This document shows, piece after piece, positions 1 to 6,467 of a stretch of DNA of 13,282 nt (positions within the stretch are counted from its first letter, which is position 1; each line of letters starts with the position of its first letter). The notes below the pieces were generated by a model, which did no database searches, was not told the origin of the DNA, and saw only the letters and a list, made by a program, of their open reading frames with translations. Source of the DNA: Thermococcus sp. (GTDB lineage Archaea; Methanobacteriota_B; Thermococci; Thermococcales; Thermococcaceae); the NCBI GenBank assembly GCA_011050175.1, contig DRGF01000006.1, forward strand, positions 1-13,282. Reading direction: 5' to 3'. The position numbers and the translations under genes were made by a program.

Positions 1-68
1 CCTTTATGGCGGGCTTTGTGCTCACCGTGGTCTTCGAGAGGATAAGGCTCGCCCTGGTAAGGCGCTGA
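1..68 (+). CDS. C-terminal end of a membrane protein (partial)
   Basis: An open frame enters from the left edge (first full codon at position 3) and ends with TGA at 66-68. The 21 visible residues are a hydrophobic stretch (FMAGFVLTVVF) followed by a basic tail (ERIRLALVRR). This looks like the last transmembrane helix of an integral membrane protein with a positively charged cytoplasmic end. Too little is present to name the family. The DNA ligase promoter starts right behind the stop codon, so the two genes are probably separate transcription units. Confidence 0.55.
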   Translation, partial: FMAGFVLTVVFERIRLALVRR

Positions 69-69
69 G

Positions 70-76
70 TTTTTAT
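70..76 (+). promoter_or_regulatory. TATA box for DNA ligase
   Basis: TTTTTAT lies about 40 bp upstream of the ATG at 117 and predicts transcription starting near position 98-101. GGTGGTGAG at 98-106 is the only ribosome-binding-like sequence before the gene. Confidence 0.45.
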
Positions 77-116
77 CCCCTTTACCGTATTCCTTCCGGT
101 GGTGAGAGTGAGTGAT

Positions 117-1796
117 ATGAGGTACTCTGAGCTGGCTGAGCTCTACAGAAGGCTTGAGAAGACCACACTCAAAACGCTCAAGACGAAGTTTGTTGCGGAC
201 TTCCTGAAGAAAACGCCGGACGAGTTGCTCGAAATCGTCCCCTACCTTATCCTCGGCAAGGTTTTCCCGGATTGGGACGAGAGGGAGCTTGGAGTTGGTG
301 AGAAGCTTCTGATAAAGGCCGTCTCCATGGCAACGGGTGTTCCCGAGAGGGAGATAGAGAACTCCGTCAGGGATACGGGAGACCTTGGCGAGAGCGTTGC
401 CCTGGCTTTAAAGAAAAAGAAGCAGAGGAGCTTCTTCAGCCAGCCGCTTACTATAAAGCGGGTCTACGATACCCTGGTCAAGGTCGCCGAGGCGGCGGGA
501 GAGGGGAGCCAGGACAGGAAGATGAAATACCTGGCCAACCTCTTCATGGACGCCGAAGCGGAGGAGGGTAAGTACCTGGCAAGGACGGTTCTGGGGACGA
601 TGAGAACCGGCGTCGCCGAGGGGCTGATGAGGGACGCCATAGCCGAAGCCTTCAGGGTCAAGGCCGAGCTGGTGGAAAGGGCCTACATGCTCACGAGCGA
701 CTTCGGTTACGTCGCGAAGGTTGCGAAGCTCGAGGGCAACGAGGGGCTCTCAAGGGTCAGGATTCAGGTGGGCAAGCCCATAAGACCGATGCTCGCCCAG
801 AACGCGGCCAATGTGAAGGAAGCTCTGATAGAGATGGGTGGAAAGGCGGCGTTTGAGATAAAATACGACGGGGCGAGAGTCCAGGTCCACAGGGACGGCG
901 ACAGGGTTGTTGTATACTCCCGCAGGCTGGAGAACGTGACGAAGTCAATCCCAGACGTGGTATCTGCAATTCTGGAGAGTATAAAGGTTGAAAAGGCCAT
1001 AGTGGAGGGCGAGCTCGTTGCCGTGGGTGAGGAAGGGAAGCCCAGGCCCTTCCAGTACGTCCTCAGGCGCTTCAGGAGGAAGTACAACATCGAGGAGATG
1101 GTGGAGAAGATTCCGCTTGAGCTGAACCTCTTCGACGTCCTCTACGTTGACGGTGAGGCGCTGATAGACACCCCCTTCGCCGAGCGCAGGAAGAAGCTTG
1201 AGGAGATAATCGCCCAGAGCGAGCGGATAAAGCTGGCCGAACAGCTCGTCACGGACAACGCCGAGGAGGCTGAAAAGTTCTACCAGCGGGCCCTTGAGCT
1301 CGGCCACGAGGGCCTCATGGCGAAGCGGCTTGATTCCACCTATGAGCCAGGAAACAGGGGCAAGAAGTGGCTCAAGATAAAACCGACCATGGAAGACCTC
1401 GACCTCGTCATAATAGGCGCCGAATGGGGCGAGGGAAGGCGCGCGCACCTCCTTGGCTCATTCCTTGTCGCGGCCTACGACCCCCACAGCGGGGAGTTCG
1501 TCCCGGTCGGAAAGGTCGGAAGCGGCTTCACGGATGAGGATTTGGTCGAGTTCACGAAAATGCTCAAGCCCCTCATCACCGGTGGTGAGGGCAAGTACGT
1601 CGAGATTGAGCCGAAGGTAGTCATTCAGGTCACGTACCAGGAGATACAGAAGAGTCCGAAGTACAAGAGCGGGTTCGCCCTGAGGTTCCCGCGCTACGTC
1701 GCTTTGAGGGAGGACAAGAGTCCGGAGGAAGCGGACACAATCGAGCGCATCGCCCAGCTCTACGAGCTCCAGGAGAGGTTCAAGGCAAAGAGATGA
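117..1796 (+). CDS. lig: ATP-dependent DNA ligase
   Basis: Joins nicked DNA strands during replication and repair, using ATP through a lysyl-AMP intermediate. The product is 559 aa from ATG 117. It has the three-part archaeal ligase I layout: an N-terminal DNA-binding domain (about 1-220), an adenylation domain (about 220-420) and a C-terminal OB fold. Motif I is KYDGAR with the AMP-accepting Lys249. Motif IV is EGLMAKR (398-404) and motif V is KKWLKIKP (416-423). The sequence is very close to remembered T. kodakarensis and P. furiosus ligases. GTG codons at 99, 102 and 108 are alternative starts, and GTG 108 would match the MSDMRYSEL start used for T. kodakarensis. I prefer ATG 117 because the Pyrococcus enzyme begins at the same MRY and because GGTGGTGAG sits too close to GTG 108. 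The stop overlaps the end of the opposing pseudogene by 17 bp. Confidence 0.97.
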   Translation: MRYSELAELYRRLEKTTLKTLKTKFVADFLKKTPDELLEIVPYLILGKVFPDWDERELGVGEKLLIKAVSMATGVPEREIENSVRDTGDLGESVALALKKKKQRSFFSQPLTIKRVYDTLVKVAEAAGEGSQDRKMKYLANLFMDAEAEEGKYLARTVLGTMRTGVAEGLMRDAIAEAFRVKAELVERAYMLTSDFGYVAKVAKLEGNEGLSRVRIQVGKPIRPMLAQNAANVKEALIEMGGKAAFEIKYDGARVQVHRDGDRVVVYSRRLENVTKSIPDVVSAILESIKVEKAIVEGELVAVGEEGKPRPFQYVLRRFRRKYNIEEMVEKIPLELNLFDVLYVDGEALIDTPFAERRKKLEEIIAQSERIKLAEQLVTDNAEEAEKFYQRALELGHEGLMAKRLDSTYEPGNRGKKWLKIKPTMEDLDLVIIGAEWGEGRRAHLLGSFLVAAYDPHSGEFVPVGKVGSGFTDEDLVEFTKMLKPLITGGEGKYVEIEPKVVIQVTYQEIQKSPKYKSGFALRFPRYVALREDKSPEEADTIERIAQLYELQERFKAKR

Positions 1797-2466
1797 CTTC
1801 CTCCTCTTCCTCTTCTTGCCTGTTGATGGTCACTAAGATGTGCCTCACGCTCTCTTTTGCCATCAGAGGGATTAGGAGCATTGCCCCGGTCGAGGCTATG
1901 GCCAAGAGCACGACCAGTTCTTCCGAAACTCCCCGGATTATCGCGAGAGGGGGGAGGTCGTAGAGGACGTGGGCAATCATCGAGAATGCCAGGCCCTTCA
2001 GCCTCTCCGTGCCCTCCTCGCCAAGCATGAAGCCTGCGGTTATCACTGCCCAGACGGTATGAAAACCCGCGAGGGCGAATCTAACGCCTATTAAATATGC
2101 CCCATGCCCAGGGCCACTATCCTGGTGCCGTAGAGGAGTCCCTCGATGAGGCCCATGAAAAGAGCCGTTCCATTTTTCTTTTGAAAGCCTCGCCCTTCAG
2201 GGCGGGGAGGAGGTCAGTGTCTCCTCTGTGATTCCGGCAATGAAGGCCCGGAGGATCTATCTCTGGAGTATCAGAAAGGGGGTCTCAACGAGCGACGCCA
2301 CAACGAGTGCAAGAAGGCCGAGGCCAAAGCTCACCCCAATCCAGCCGCTCCTGGGAAGCCGCCGCCATGTCTGCAGTGTGTACTTTATCCCAATGAGGAC
2401 GCTCAGTCCTCCGACCACGATCACGATGCTGAAGTAAAAATAGAGAATTTCCTCTGGAGACGGCAT
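1780..2466 (-). pseudogene. PrsW-like intramembrane protease, disrupted
   Basis: Reading on the minus strand from ATG 2466, the first part has two hydrophobic helices and then ASLVETPFLILQR, followed by an in-frame TAG at 2257-2259. The same frame continues ILRAFIAGITEE, which looks like the helix before the EExxK motif of PrsW/CPBP-type membrane proteases. Coding sense is then lost at a GC hairpin (2183-2216). It resumes in another frame with KKNGTALFMGLIEGLLYG, and one base is missing in a C4 tract (2100-2103, + strand). After that the sequence is AYLIGVRFALAGFHTVWAV, and later MIAHVLYDLPPLAI. The order EE, (I)E..LY, H..W and H...D resembles the PrsW family (M82), whose active-site residues are Glu and His. 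The last open piece (1780-2046) runs 17 bp into the ligase gene and has a run of Glu near its end. With at least three lesions I call it a pseudogene. Sequencing error could explain the stop and frameshift but not the hairpin insertion. The family call is from motifs only. Confidence 0.6.
2183..2216 (+). mobile_element. IS200/IS605-type right-end hairpin, remnant
   Basis: The stretch contains CCTCGCCC (2188-2195), a TTCA loop and GGGCGGGG (2200-2207), an 8-bp stem with one G-T pair, followed by AGGAGGTCA. This GC hairpin plus a purine-rich, GTCA-ended tail is the pattern I know from right ends of archaeal IS200/IS605 elements that encode TnpB, and from the 3' end of TnpB guide RNAs. No tnpA or tnpB and no left end are nearby: PrsW-like coding sequence resumes within about 15 bp. 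It is therefore a scar or a very small non-autonomous derivative. It sits inside the protease reading frame right after the EE residues. The identification is from memory of such ends, not from a search. Confidence 0.55.
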
Positions 2467-2504
2467 GTACGTTTTTTCTCTTCCCAACTTATTAACCTGA
2501 CGCC

Positions 2505-2532
2505 AAGCTTTTTAAGTTCGTGTTTATTTTAA
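2505..2532. promoter_or_regulatory. Divergent promoter region between the protease pseudogene and pyrE
   Basis: AAGCTTTTTAAG (2505-2516) read on the minus strand gives CTTAAAAAGCTT, a TATA-like box about 40 bp before ATG 2466. On the plus strand, TTTATTTTAA (2523-2532) is the best TATA candidate for pyrE, predicting a start near 2553 and a short leader holding the ribosome-binding site. The two promoters would lie back to back. Confidence 0.4.
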
Positions 2533-2570
2533 CCTTAATTGGGGGAGAAATTAACATTGGGGTGTCCAAA

Positions 2571-3131
2571 ATGGAGGATATGAAAGGCAGGCTTATTGAC
2601 ATGTTCTTTGAGGAGGGTGCCATACTCTTCGGCCACTTCGTTCTCACCTCCGGAAAGGAGAGCGACTACTACATCAACGTCAAGAAGCTGATAACGAATC
2701 CCGAGGCATTAAAGCTCATCGCGGGTCTTATGAAGGCCAGGGCTGATGAACTCGGCCTGGAGTTTGACCGCGTTGCTGGTCCGGAGCTGGGGGCTGTGCC
2801 GATAGCGACGGCCCTCTCGCTGGAAACGGGGAAGCCGCTCGTCATAGTCCGCAAGAAACCCAAGGGCCACGGTACTGGGAGCCAGATCGAGGGGGAGGTC
2901 AAGCCCGGTGAGAGGATACTCTTGGTAGAAGACGTGACGACCACCGGCGGTAGCGTCCTGCGCGCGGCAGAGGTTCTGGAGAATGCTGGGGCTGAGGTAG
3001 TGGCCATAAGCGTGGTTGTTGACCGGGAAGAAGGGGCAGGCGGGAAGATAGGGGAGAAATACAGGTTCATACCCCTGGTCACGGTTTCAGAGCTTTTTGC
3101 CCGCAAAGGCTCTATCAAAACTGAGGAGTGA
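2571..3131 (+). CDS. pyrE: Orotate phosphoribosyltransferase
   Basis: Catalyses orotate + PRPP to OMP + PPi, the fifth step of de novo pyrimidine synthesis in the cytoplasm. The 186-aa product has the N-terminal [11 protein letters not shown] segment typical of PyrE, the PELGAVPIA segment and the PRPP-binding motif [10 protein letters not shown] (119-128). The length fits monofunctional archaeal PyrE. ATG 2571 is chosen because GGGGTG (2559-2564) lies 6 nt upstream. GTG 2520 would add 17 unconserved residues, and ATG 2580 has GGAGG only 2 nt away. The last 45 bp overlap the end of the convergent ATPase gene. No other pyrimidine gene is in view. Confidence 0.95.
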   Translation: MEDMKGRLIDMFFEEGAILFGHFVLTSGKESDYYINVKKLITNPEALKLIAGLMKARADELGLEFDRVAGPELGAVPIATALSLETGKPLVIVRKKPKGHGTGSQIEGEVKPGERILLVEDVTTTGGSVLRAAEVLENAGAEVVAISVVVDREEGAGGKIGEKYRFIPLVTVSELFARKGSIKTEE

Positions 3132-3920
3132 GGTTACAGCCTCATACAACCTGTGGGACATACCTCTTCTTTTCTCCCGGTTGAATATCCACTTTATCAG
3201 GATGTCACCGCTCTCCGCTATCGCTTTTGATGCTTTGGCGTGAGGAGCGTAGTCGATAACCGGCCTCCCGTAGTTCGTCGCCTCGGGAACCTTGTTATCA
3301 AACGGTATGACGCCGACCACCGGCACGTCCACACTGTGCTCAAGAAATTCGATAATGTCATCCACGTCCCCGGACGATTCTCGCACCTTGTTGAGTATAA
3401 CGCCGACATTGAGGCCGTACGCTTTCCCCAGCGATTTAAGCTTCACTACTTCGTTCTCTATCATCCTGTGGACGGACTTTATGGGGGAGCGCTCTATCTC
3501 AATTATGATGAGCTGGTACTTGGCGAGCCGGAAAGTCGAGATTGTGTCGAAGGGGATGCCGACGGGGGAGTCTATTATGGTGACCTCATATCTGGTCCTA
3601 ATCTCGTTAACTATGTCCCGCAGTCTTTTCTGGTTCATGTCGATAACGTCGTAGATCTTTGAGCTACCGGGGAGTATGTCAACGCCCGTTTTGGGGTCGT
3701 GATACACTGCCTGAATGACCTCCATGTCGGGATTCTTCAGGAGGGTGTGGATGTTGTACCTGGGGTCATATATTCCGAAATGGAATGCGAGTTTTGGGAG
3801 GTACAGGTCACCGTCCACGACGAGGGTGCTGTAACCCCTCCGTGAGAAGTACGTGCTTAGGTTTGCGCTCATAGTTGTCTTTCCTGCACCGCCTCTGCCT
3901 GTGACGACTATAGATACCAT
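3087..3920 (-). CDS. MinD/ParA-family ATPase with altered signature lysine
   Basis: A 277-aa P-loop ATPase of the SIMIBI MinD/ParA group. The N-terminus carries GRGGAGKTT (8-16), a deviant Walker A motif in which the usual first 'signature' Lys is Arg9 while the nucleotide-binding Lys14 is kept. D36-x-D38 follows as the switch I region, then IIDSPVG (115-121) as switch II and LNK (176-178) as a base-recognition-like motif. The C-terminal 20 residues could form an amphipathic helix, the region where MinD attaches to membranes; this is inference. GGAGGT lies 7 nt before ATG 3920, supporting the start. The winged-helix gene lies 63 bp upstream on the same strand, so the two may be co-transcribed. 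The cargo is unknown. No MinC, ParB, archaellum or pilus gene is in the window. Annotation would usually read 'MinD/ParA family protein'. Confidence 0.85.
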   Translation of the reverse strand: MVSIVVTGRGGAGKTTMSANLSTYFSRRGYSTLVVDGDLYLPKLAFHFGIYDPRYNIHTLLKNPDMEVIQAVYHDPKTGVDILPGSSKIYDVIDMNQKRLRDIVNEIRTRYEVTIIDSPVGIPFDTISTFRLAKYQLIIIEIERSPIKSVHRMIENEVVKLKSLGKAYGLNVGVILNKVRESSGDVDDIIEFLEHSVDVPVVGVIPFDNKVPEATNYGRPVIDYAPHAKASKAIAESGDILIKWIFNREKRRGMSHRLYEAVTSLLSFDRAFAGKKL

Positions 3921-3945
3921 TAGCTAGACCTCCAACTACATTAAT

Positions 3946-3974
3946 TCAAAGAAATTATTGTCAAGAAATTATTG
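3946..3974 (-). repeat. Two-copy tandem motif upstream of the MinD-like gene
   Basis: TCAAAGAAATTATTG (3946-3960) is followed directly by TCAAGAAATTATTG (3961-3974). The copies are identical except for one extra A. The repeat lies between the stop of the winged-helix gene (3984) and the ribosome-binding site of the ATPase. It could be an AT-rich internal promoter or a tandem operator. Nothing in the sequence decides between these. Confidence 0.6.
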
Positions 3975-3983
3975 GAGAAGGGA

Positions 3984-4199
3984 TCAGATGTAATCCCCTA
4001 TGGTTTTGGCTCGAACCATTATAGTGGCCTTATCTCGGCCGTAGAAGACTTCGACGAGACCGTCAGATTCAAGCTCTTTCAGGGCCTTAAAGACCGCGGG
4101 TGCAGGTGTTTCGAGTTCGGCGCTCAGCTTTTGGAGGGCGACTGCCCTCTTTTTGGTGGCCAGTACCTTATACACGGTATCCTTACGCCTGCCAAACAT
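3984..4199 (-). CDS. Small winged-helix DNA-binding protein
   Basis: A 71-aa protein made of one winged helix-turn-helix domain. A basic N-terminus (MFGRRKDTVYKVLATKKR) leads into helices with AVALQKLSAELETPAPAVFKALKELESDGLV (about 19-49), the usual first helix, recognition helix and GLV turn. A short beta wing with FYGRDKATIMV follows. There is no effector domain, so it may act as a simple DNA-binding dimer. GGTG lies 7 nt before ATG 4199 and a TATA box (4233-4240) lies further upstream. The MinD-like ATPase gene follows on the same strand 63 bp later, with a tandem motif in between, so regulation of that gene or autoregulation is a reasonable guess. The family was not identified beyond MarR/ArsR-like winged helix. 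Confidence 0.75.
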   Translation of the reverse strand: MFGRRKDTVYKVLATKKRAVALQKLSAELETPAPAVFKALKELESDGLVEVFYGRDKATIMVRAKTIGDYI

Positions 4200-4232
4200 T
4201 CGGAGGCACCGCTACTAATTACGTCAAAGAAC

Positions 4233-4240
4233 TAAATAAA
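4233..4240 (-). promoter_or_regulatory. TATA box for the winged-helix gene
   Basis: Minus-strand TTTATTTA lies about 35-40 bp before ATG 4199 and predicts a transcript start near 4210. It is divergent from the methyltransferase promoter about 40 bp away. Confidence 0.5.
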
Positions 4241-4278
4241 CCTTCCGTGGACATCGTTGGCAGGCGTCCAAAGGCAGG

Positions 4279-4300
4279 TTTATAAAGTGCATCGGGGAGG
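4279..4300 (+). promoter_or_regulatory. TATA box and ribosome-binding site for the RNA methyltransferase
   Basis: TTTATAAA at 4279-4286 is a strong box A. GGAGG at 4296-4300 lies 7 nt before ATG 4308. The box centre is only about 25 bp from the ATG, so this promoter alone predicts a start almost at the ATG, which would exclude the GGAGG from the mRNA. Confidence 0.55.
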
Positions 4301-4307
4301 GGGAATC

Positions 4308-5561
4308 ATGCGGGGAATCGTTGAGAGACTTGATAATGAGGGAATGGGCGTTGTGCGTGTCGGGAAGAGGAAAATCCATGTTCCCTTCACGGCACCTGGA
4401 GACGTTGTTGAAGTGAGAAAATGGAGAAAGCGGAAGAAGGCCCTAGTGGCTACTGATTTTGAGGTTGTTGAGCCGTCTTCAATGAGAACAGAGCCGAAAT
4501 GTCCGTACTTTGGAGTCTGCGGTGGGTGTCTTCTTCAGCATATCCCGTACGAGAGACAGGTTGAGTTCAAGGAGGAGAAGCTCTCGACACTTCTTGGTAT
4601 GGACGTCGAGGTTATTCCGTCCTCTATGATTTATGGTCATAGAAACCGCATAGATGTTGTCATTTCGACAAGCGGAATTGGGTTCAGGAGGCGCGGCACG
4701 TGGTGGGACGCGGTTGACATCAAGCGGTGCCCCGTCTTCGGTGAATCCAGCGGAAGGGTTCTCCGCTCCCTGCGAGAGTTTATAGAGGATCATGGGCCCA
4801 GCCTGTATGAAATACGGAAGAACGAGGGTTTTCTGCGCTACATCGTCATCCGTGAGGGCAAGTTTACGGGGGAGCTCATGGTGAACCTCGTCACTTTGGA
4901 GGGCAGTCTTCCTGAGGAGTTCCCCGGGTACTTCGATTATGCCACTTCCGTTTACTGGAGCGTGAACAGGACGCCAAGCGACGTCTCCTACGGCGAGATA
5001 GAGCGCTTCTGGGGCGAGGAATTCATAAGAGAGCGGCTCGACGATGTAACCTATCTCATCCACCCGAACAGCTTTTTCCAGACGAACAGCCACCAGGCGG
5101 TCAACCTGGTGCGCAAGGTGGCGGAGCTCGTTGACGGTGAGAGGGCCCTTGACCTCTACTCCGGTGTGGGGACCTTTGGTATATACCTCGCAAAGAGGGG
5201 GTTCTCAGTTGAGGGTATCGAGATAAATCCATTCGCTGTGGAAATGGCCAACAGAAACGCCGAGCTCAACGGTGTCGACGCTGTGTTCCGGGTGGGACAG
5301 GATAAGGACGTCGAGGATCTGTCTGAATATGATACTGTAATAGTTGATCCGCCGAGGGCGGGATTGCATCCCAAACTGGTACGGAAAATCTTAAAAGACA
5401 GGCCTGAGAGCGTCGTTTACGTCTCCTGCAACCCGAAGACCCTCAGGGCGAATCTCGATGAACTGCTGGATGCCTACTCAGTAGAGGCCGCGGTGGGGCT
5501 CGATATGTTCCCGCACACGCCCCACGTGGAGACGGTTGTCAAACTTAAACTCAAGGTTTAA
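4308..5561 (+). CDS. TRAM-domain, Fe-S RNA m5U methyltransferase (RlmD/TrmA family)
   Basis: Transfers a methyl group from SAM to C5 of a uridine in rRNA or tRNA. The 417-aa protein starts with a TRAM RNA-binding domain (about 1-55; MRGIVERLDNEGMGVVRV). Cysteines C65, C71, C74 and C141 have the CxxxxxCxxC plus distant Cys spacing of the [4Fe-4S] cluster of E. coli RumA. The SAM-binding motif LDLYSGVGTFG follows, then DPPRAGL (347-353). SCNP contains the nucleophile Cys374, and HTPHVE contains the likely base Glu408. Length and motif order are those of the family. Pyrococcus has paralogues for tRNA U54 and for rRNA, and I cannot tell from sequence alone which this is, so no gene symbol is given. 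The start is ATG 4308, supported by GGAGG 7 nt upstream. Confidence 0.92.
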   Translation: MRGIVERLDNEGMGVVRVGKRKIHVPFTAPGDVVEVRKWRKRKKALVATDFEVVEPSSMRTEPKCPYFGVCGGCLLQHIPYERQVEFKEEKLSTLLGMDVEVIPSSMIYGHRNRIDVVISTSGIGFRRRGTWWDAVDIKRCPVFGESSGRVLRSLREFIEDHGPSLYEIRKNEGFLRYIVIREGKFTGELMVNLVTLEGSLPEEFPGYFDYATSVYWSVNRTPSDVSYGEIERFWGEEFIRERLDDVTYLIHPNSFFQTNSHQAVNLVRKVAELVDGERALDLYSGVGTFGIYLAKRGFSVEGIEINPFAVEMANRNAELNGVDAVFRVGQDKDVEDLSEYDTVIVDPPRAGLHPKLVRKILKDRPESVVYVSCNPKTLRANLDELLDAYSVEAAVGLDMFPHTPHVETVVKLKLKV

Positions 5562-5586
5562 CTTTAGAACTTATAGGTTCAAAAAC

Positions 5587-5594
5587 TTAATATA
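5587..5594 (+). promoter_or_regulatory. TATA box for lrpA
   Basis: TTAATATA predicts a transcription start near 5615. AGAGGTGAT (5616-5623) lies 6 nt before ATG 5630. The P. furiosus homologue represses its own promoter by binding near the transcription start, so the 5595-5625 stretch is the expected binding zone here; no operator was recognised by eye. Confidence 0.55.
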
Positions 5595-5629
5595 CGTAGT
5601 CAGCATAAAGTTAAAAGAGGTGATGAAAA

Positions 5630-6055
5630 ATGCTTGACGAGAGAGACAAGATCATAATTGAGATGCTCACCAAGGATGCCCGCACCCCCTTCACGGAGAT
5701 AGCGAAGGTTCTGGGCATAAGTGAGACTGCTGTGAGAAAGCGCGTAAAGGCCCTTGAGGAGGCGGGAGTTATAAAGCAGTACACCGCTGTCGTTGACCCC
5801 TCAAAACTGGGCTACAACCTGGTCAGCCTCACGGGCGTTGACACACTGCCGGAGAAGATATTCGAGGTGGCCAGCAAGCTCAAGGAGTTTGAGTTCGTGA
5901 GGAGCGTTTACCTCACGAGTGGAGACCACATGATAATGGCGGAAATCTGGGCCAGGGACGGGGAAGACCTTTCGGAGATAATCTCCAACAAGATTGGCAA
6001 GATTGAGGGCGTCACCAAGGTCTGCCCCGCTATAATCCTTGAGAAGCTTAAGTGA
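5630..6055 (+). CDS. lrpA: Lrp/AsnC-family transcriptional regulator LrpA
   Basis: A 141-aa DNA-binding regulator. It has an N-terminal helix-turn-helix (about 17-48; [20 protein letters not shown]), a short linker, and a C-terminal RAM/AsnC effector and oligomerisation domain (about 62-141) with [13 protein letters not shown]. From memory it is nearly collinear with P. furiosus LrpA, including the ending [20 protein letters not shown]. The P. furiosus protein is a negatively autoregulated repressor whose effector is unclear. The start ATG 5630 has AGAGGTGAT at ideal spacing. It is transcribed alone from its own TATA box, 68 bp after the methyltransferase gene, and a GC hairpin with a T run follows the stop directly. 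Confidence 0.93.
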   Translation: MLDERDKIIIEMLTKDARTPFTEIAKVLGISETAVRKRVKALEEAGVIKQYTAVVDPSKLGYNLVSLTGVDTLPEKIFEVASKLKEFEFVRSVYLTSGDHMIMAEIWARDGEDLSEIISNKIGKIEGVTKVCPAIILEKLK

Positions 6056-6056
6056 G

Positions 6057-6086
6057 GCACGCCCCCGGCGTGCATTCCTCGTTTTT
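6057..6086 (+). terminator. Hairpin terminator after lrpA
   Basis: GCACGCC (6057-6063), loop CCC and GGCGTGC (6067-6073) form a perfect 7-bp stem just past the lrpA stop. CCTCG and a T5 run (6082-6086) follow. Archaeal termination usually needs only the T run, so the hairpin is unusual for this group. It may also separate lrpA from the opposing tRNA transcript. Confidence 0.6.
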
Positions 6087-6233
6087 GCAGACTTGACTCG
6101 GTAAAAAGGCCTTTTCTGAAAGTGTCCCCCGCAACAACCGCTCATAAGCAAATCCTGGGGAAATTACTCTCAAAATACCGTTCAAAAGAAATCACGGACT
6201 TTTATGAAGCTTTTCGCCAGAAGAGTTATTGAA

Positions 6234-6373
6234 TGGTGGGGGCGCGGGGATTTGAACCCCGGTCCGCGGGTTTCTCCGGGTCAGAGCTCCAAAGGCTCAT
6301 CCCCAATCAGCAAACCCGCAAGTCCTCATACCTCTGGAGCCCGCGATGATGGACCAGGCTACACCACGCCCCC
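6234..6373 (-). tRNA. tRNA-Trp: tRNA-Trp (CCA anticodon) with a 62-nt intron
   Basis: On the minus strand, exon 1 (6373-6334) has the acceptor strand GGGGGCG, the D arm, the anticodon stem GCGGG and the loop CU-CCA-G. Exon 2 (6271-6234) has A38, CCCGC, a 4-nt variable region, the T arm CGGGG-TTCAAAT-CCCCG, CGCCCCC, A73 and an encoded CCA (6236-6234). The intron (6333-6272) sits between positions 37 and 38. The splice site is a classic bulge-helix-bulge: CUCC pairs with GGAG as the 4-bp centre, and the 3-nt bulges AG^A and AA^A are each cut after the second base. The tRNA end would be 6237 if CCA is not counted. Confidence 0.96.
6272..6333 (-). ncRNA. Box C/D 2'-O-methylation guide RNA within the tRNA-Trp intron
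   Basis: In order on the minus strand the intron has ATGAGGA (box C, 6 of 7 to RTGATGA), CTGA (D'), GGGATGA (box C', 6 of 7) and CTGA (D). The guide before box D (CCTTTGGAGCT) pairs across the anticodon, and its fifth base from box D falls on C34. The guide before D' (GCGGGTTTG) pairs with positions 35-43, and its fifth base falls on C39. This matches the known archaeal pattern in which the tRNA-Trp intron guides ribose methylation of positions 34 and 39 of its own tRNA. Confidence 0.85.
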
Positions 6374-6400
6374 ATCCGGCTTAACCTTAGCAGCCCCGGG

Positions 6401-6408
6401 TTTATAAA
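6401..6408 (-). promoter_or_regulatory. TATA box for tRNA-Trp
   Basis: TTTATAAA centred about 31 bp before the tRNA 5' end (6373) on the minus strand. Spacing and sequence fit a Thermococcales tRNA promoter. Confidence 0.65.
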
Positions 6409-6423
6409 CTTTGCTCCCGGAAG

Positions 6424-6431
6424 TTTTATTA
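6424..6431 (+). promoter_or_regulatory. TATA box for the 78-aa gene
   Basis: TTTTATTA about 40 bp before ATG 6468 predicts a start near 6452. GAGGTGA (6455-6461) lies 6 nt before the ATG. It is divergent from the tRNA promoter. Confidence 0.45.
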
Positions 6432-6467
6432 CCATTGATGCACAAAAATATTCTGAGGTGACCTGAC

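Noticed and set aside
945..1448. Antisense open frame within the ligase gene
   Set aside because: Lies fully inside a secure ligase gene and has no translation signals.
2228..2437. Plus-strand open frame antisense to the protease pseudogene
   Set aside because: The minus-strand reading gives hydrophobic helices with family-like motifs, and the plus-strand reading gives a low-complexity basic peptide.
3240..3662. Two overlapping plus-strand open frames opposite the MinD-like gene
   Set aside because: The minus-strand frame has Walker A, switch motifs and a ribosome-binding site; the plus-strand frames have none.
6204..6407. Plus-strand open frame crossing the tRNA-Trp gene
   Set aside because: It reads through the complement of a complete tRNA and its intron, so it is not coding.
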